Below are positions 5,963 through 6,646 of a DNA stretch of 6,646 bases, piece after piece. A program made the translations under genes and the position numbers. The stretch is from Caulobacteraceae bacterium (lineage in GTDB: Bacteria > Pseudomonadota > Alphaproteobacteria > Caulobacterales > Caulobacteraceae). Location: positions 1,194-7,839 of the forward strand of contig PLFA01000196.1 of the NCBI GenBank assembly GCA_003136615.1, written 5' to 3'. Position 1 is the stretch's first letter. Each line of letters starts with the position of its first letter. The notes under the pieces were generated by a model. The model saw nothing but the letters and a program-made list of their open reading frames with translations. It made no database searches and was not told the origin of the DNA.

Positions 5963-6646
5963 CCTAGCGATTTGGGGCGTGATCGTTCTCGCCCTGATCG
6001 CCGTCTTCAGCATCATGAACAGCGGATCCCACGGCGGGAGCTCGCACCAGGTCGCCTATTCCGACCTGTTGAGCCGCGTGGACAGCGGCGATGTCCGGTC
6101 CGTGAAAATACATGGCCAGACCATCGAAGCGCGCGACCGTCAGGGCGAAACCCTCACGGCGACCGGCCCGATGGAGACGGAGGATCTGCAAAAGCGGCTT
6201 GAGCAGCATGGCGCGTCCTTCGAGTTCGAGCAGCCCGGCGCGGGTATTCTGCCCAGCATTCTGCTCAACATGCTGCCCATCCTTTTGCTGATCGGCTTCT
6301 GGGTGTTCTTCATGCGCCAGATGCAGGGCGGGGCGCGTGGCGCCATGGGCTTTGGCAAGTCCAAGGCGCGTCTGCTGACCGAGAACAAGAACCGCGTGAC
6401 CTTTGATGACGTCGCGGGCGTGGACGAGGCCAAGGAAGACCTCACCGAAATCGTCGACTTCCTGAAAGACCCCGCCAAGTTCCAGCGGCTAGGCGGCAAG
6501 ATCCCCAAGGGCGCCCTGATGATCGGCCCTCCCGGCACCGGCAAGACCTTGCTGGGTCGCGCCGTGGCCGGCGAGGCGGGCGTGCCATTCTTCTATATTT
6601 CGGGTTCCGACTTCGTGGAGATGTTCGTGGGCGTCGGCGCGAGCCG
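5949..6646 (+). CDS. ftsH: ATP-dependent zinc metalloprotease FtsH, N-terminal part (cut by right edge)
   Basis: FtsH is the membrane-anchored AAA+ protease that degrades misfolded membrane proteins and selected cytoplasmic regulators. About 232 of the usual 600-650 residues are present, and the frame is open at the right edge. Seen in order: a first transmembrane helix (about 6-23), a small periplasmic domain (about 33-98), a second helix (about 100-121), then the start of the AAA module (VTFDDVAGVDEAKEDL, 150-165). Walker A GPPGTGKT is at 193-200 and the pore motif FVG at 226-228. Walker B, the second region of homology and the HEXXH zinc site lie beyond the edge. Gly203 follows GKTLL where Ala is common (GKTLLARAVAGEA), and Tyr216 stands where Thr is common. 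ATG 5949 overlaps the tilS stop by 14 bp, so its translation may be coupled to tilS. tilS-ftsH adjacency is widespread in bacteria. Confidence 0.97.
   Translation, partial: MNLRNLAIWGVIVLALIAVFSIMNSGSHGGSSHQVAYSDLLSRVDSGDVRSVKIHGQTIEARDRQGETLTATGPMETEDLQKRLEQHGASFEFEQPGAGILPSILLNMLPILLLIGFWVFFMRQMQGGARGAMGFGKSKARLLTENKNRVTFDDVAGVDEAKEDLTEIVDFLKDPAKFQRLGGKIPKGALMIGPPGTGKTLLGRAVAGEAGVPFFYISGSDFVEMFVGVGAS

Noticed and set aside
1..6646. Mobile elements, CRISPR arrays, tRNA or rRNA genes
   Set aside because: No transposase motifs, target-site duplications, regularly spaced repeats or RNA gene signatures were seen.

Overview
This is a GC-rich window with strong third-position G/C bias. Both gene content and protein style point to an alphaproteobacterium, most like Caulobacterales and relatives. 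The evidence is the pal - cpoB(ybgF) - tilS - ftsH order, an FtsH N-terminus of alphaproteobacterial type, and a TilS whose C-terminal half resembles that of Caulobacterales. The taxonomic call is an inference from remembered protein families; no search was run.

Left half (1-2875, all minus strand). A three-gene unit reads leftward: a secreted M28 zinc peptidase with a C-terminal fibronectin-III-like domain (1538-2875), a small two-helix membrane protein with two CxxC pairs (DUF983, 1068-1466 or from 1541), and a microsomal-type epoxide hydrolase (start at 1032). The epoxide hydrolase runs off the left edge without its C-terminus, including the catalytic His region. Gaps are small (35 bp, and about 71 bp or a 4-bp GTGA overlap), so co-transcription is likely.

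Centre (2876-3113). A 238-bp divergent intergenic region separates the leftward unit from the rightward cell-envelope genes. It holds two compact repeat structures: a 9-bp perfect inverted repeat beside a 10-bp-phased direct repeat, and a three-half-site GGAGCG/CGCTCC/GGAGCG arrangement that can form two mutually exclusive hairpins. It must contain promoters for both directions, but I could not pick a convincing -35/-10 pair.

Right half (3114-6646, all plus strand). pal (outer-membrane peptidoglycan-binding lipoprotein) overlaps cpoB (periplasmic coiled-coil/TPR partner of Tol-Pal) by 56 bp. About 109 bp later comes tilS (tRNA-Ile lysidine synthetase), whose only usable start is TTG. tilS overlaps ftsH (membrane AAA+ protease, cut by the right edge) by 14 bp. 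Pal and CpoB serve outer-membrane constriction and peptidoglycan remodelling at division, TilS serves decoding of AUA codons, and FtsH serves membrane protein quality control. tolB is not immediately upstream of pal as it is in many relatives.

I saw no tRNA, rRNA, CRISPR array, insertion sequence or clear terminator. The window looks like ordinary chromosomal core genes joined to a less conserved peptidase/hydrolase unit. I found no strong case for a new biological system; the intergenic repeats and the unusual tilS start are the items most worth checking.
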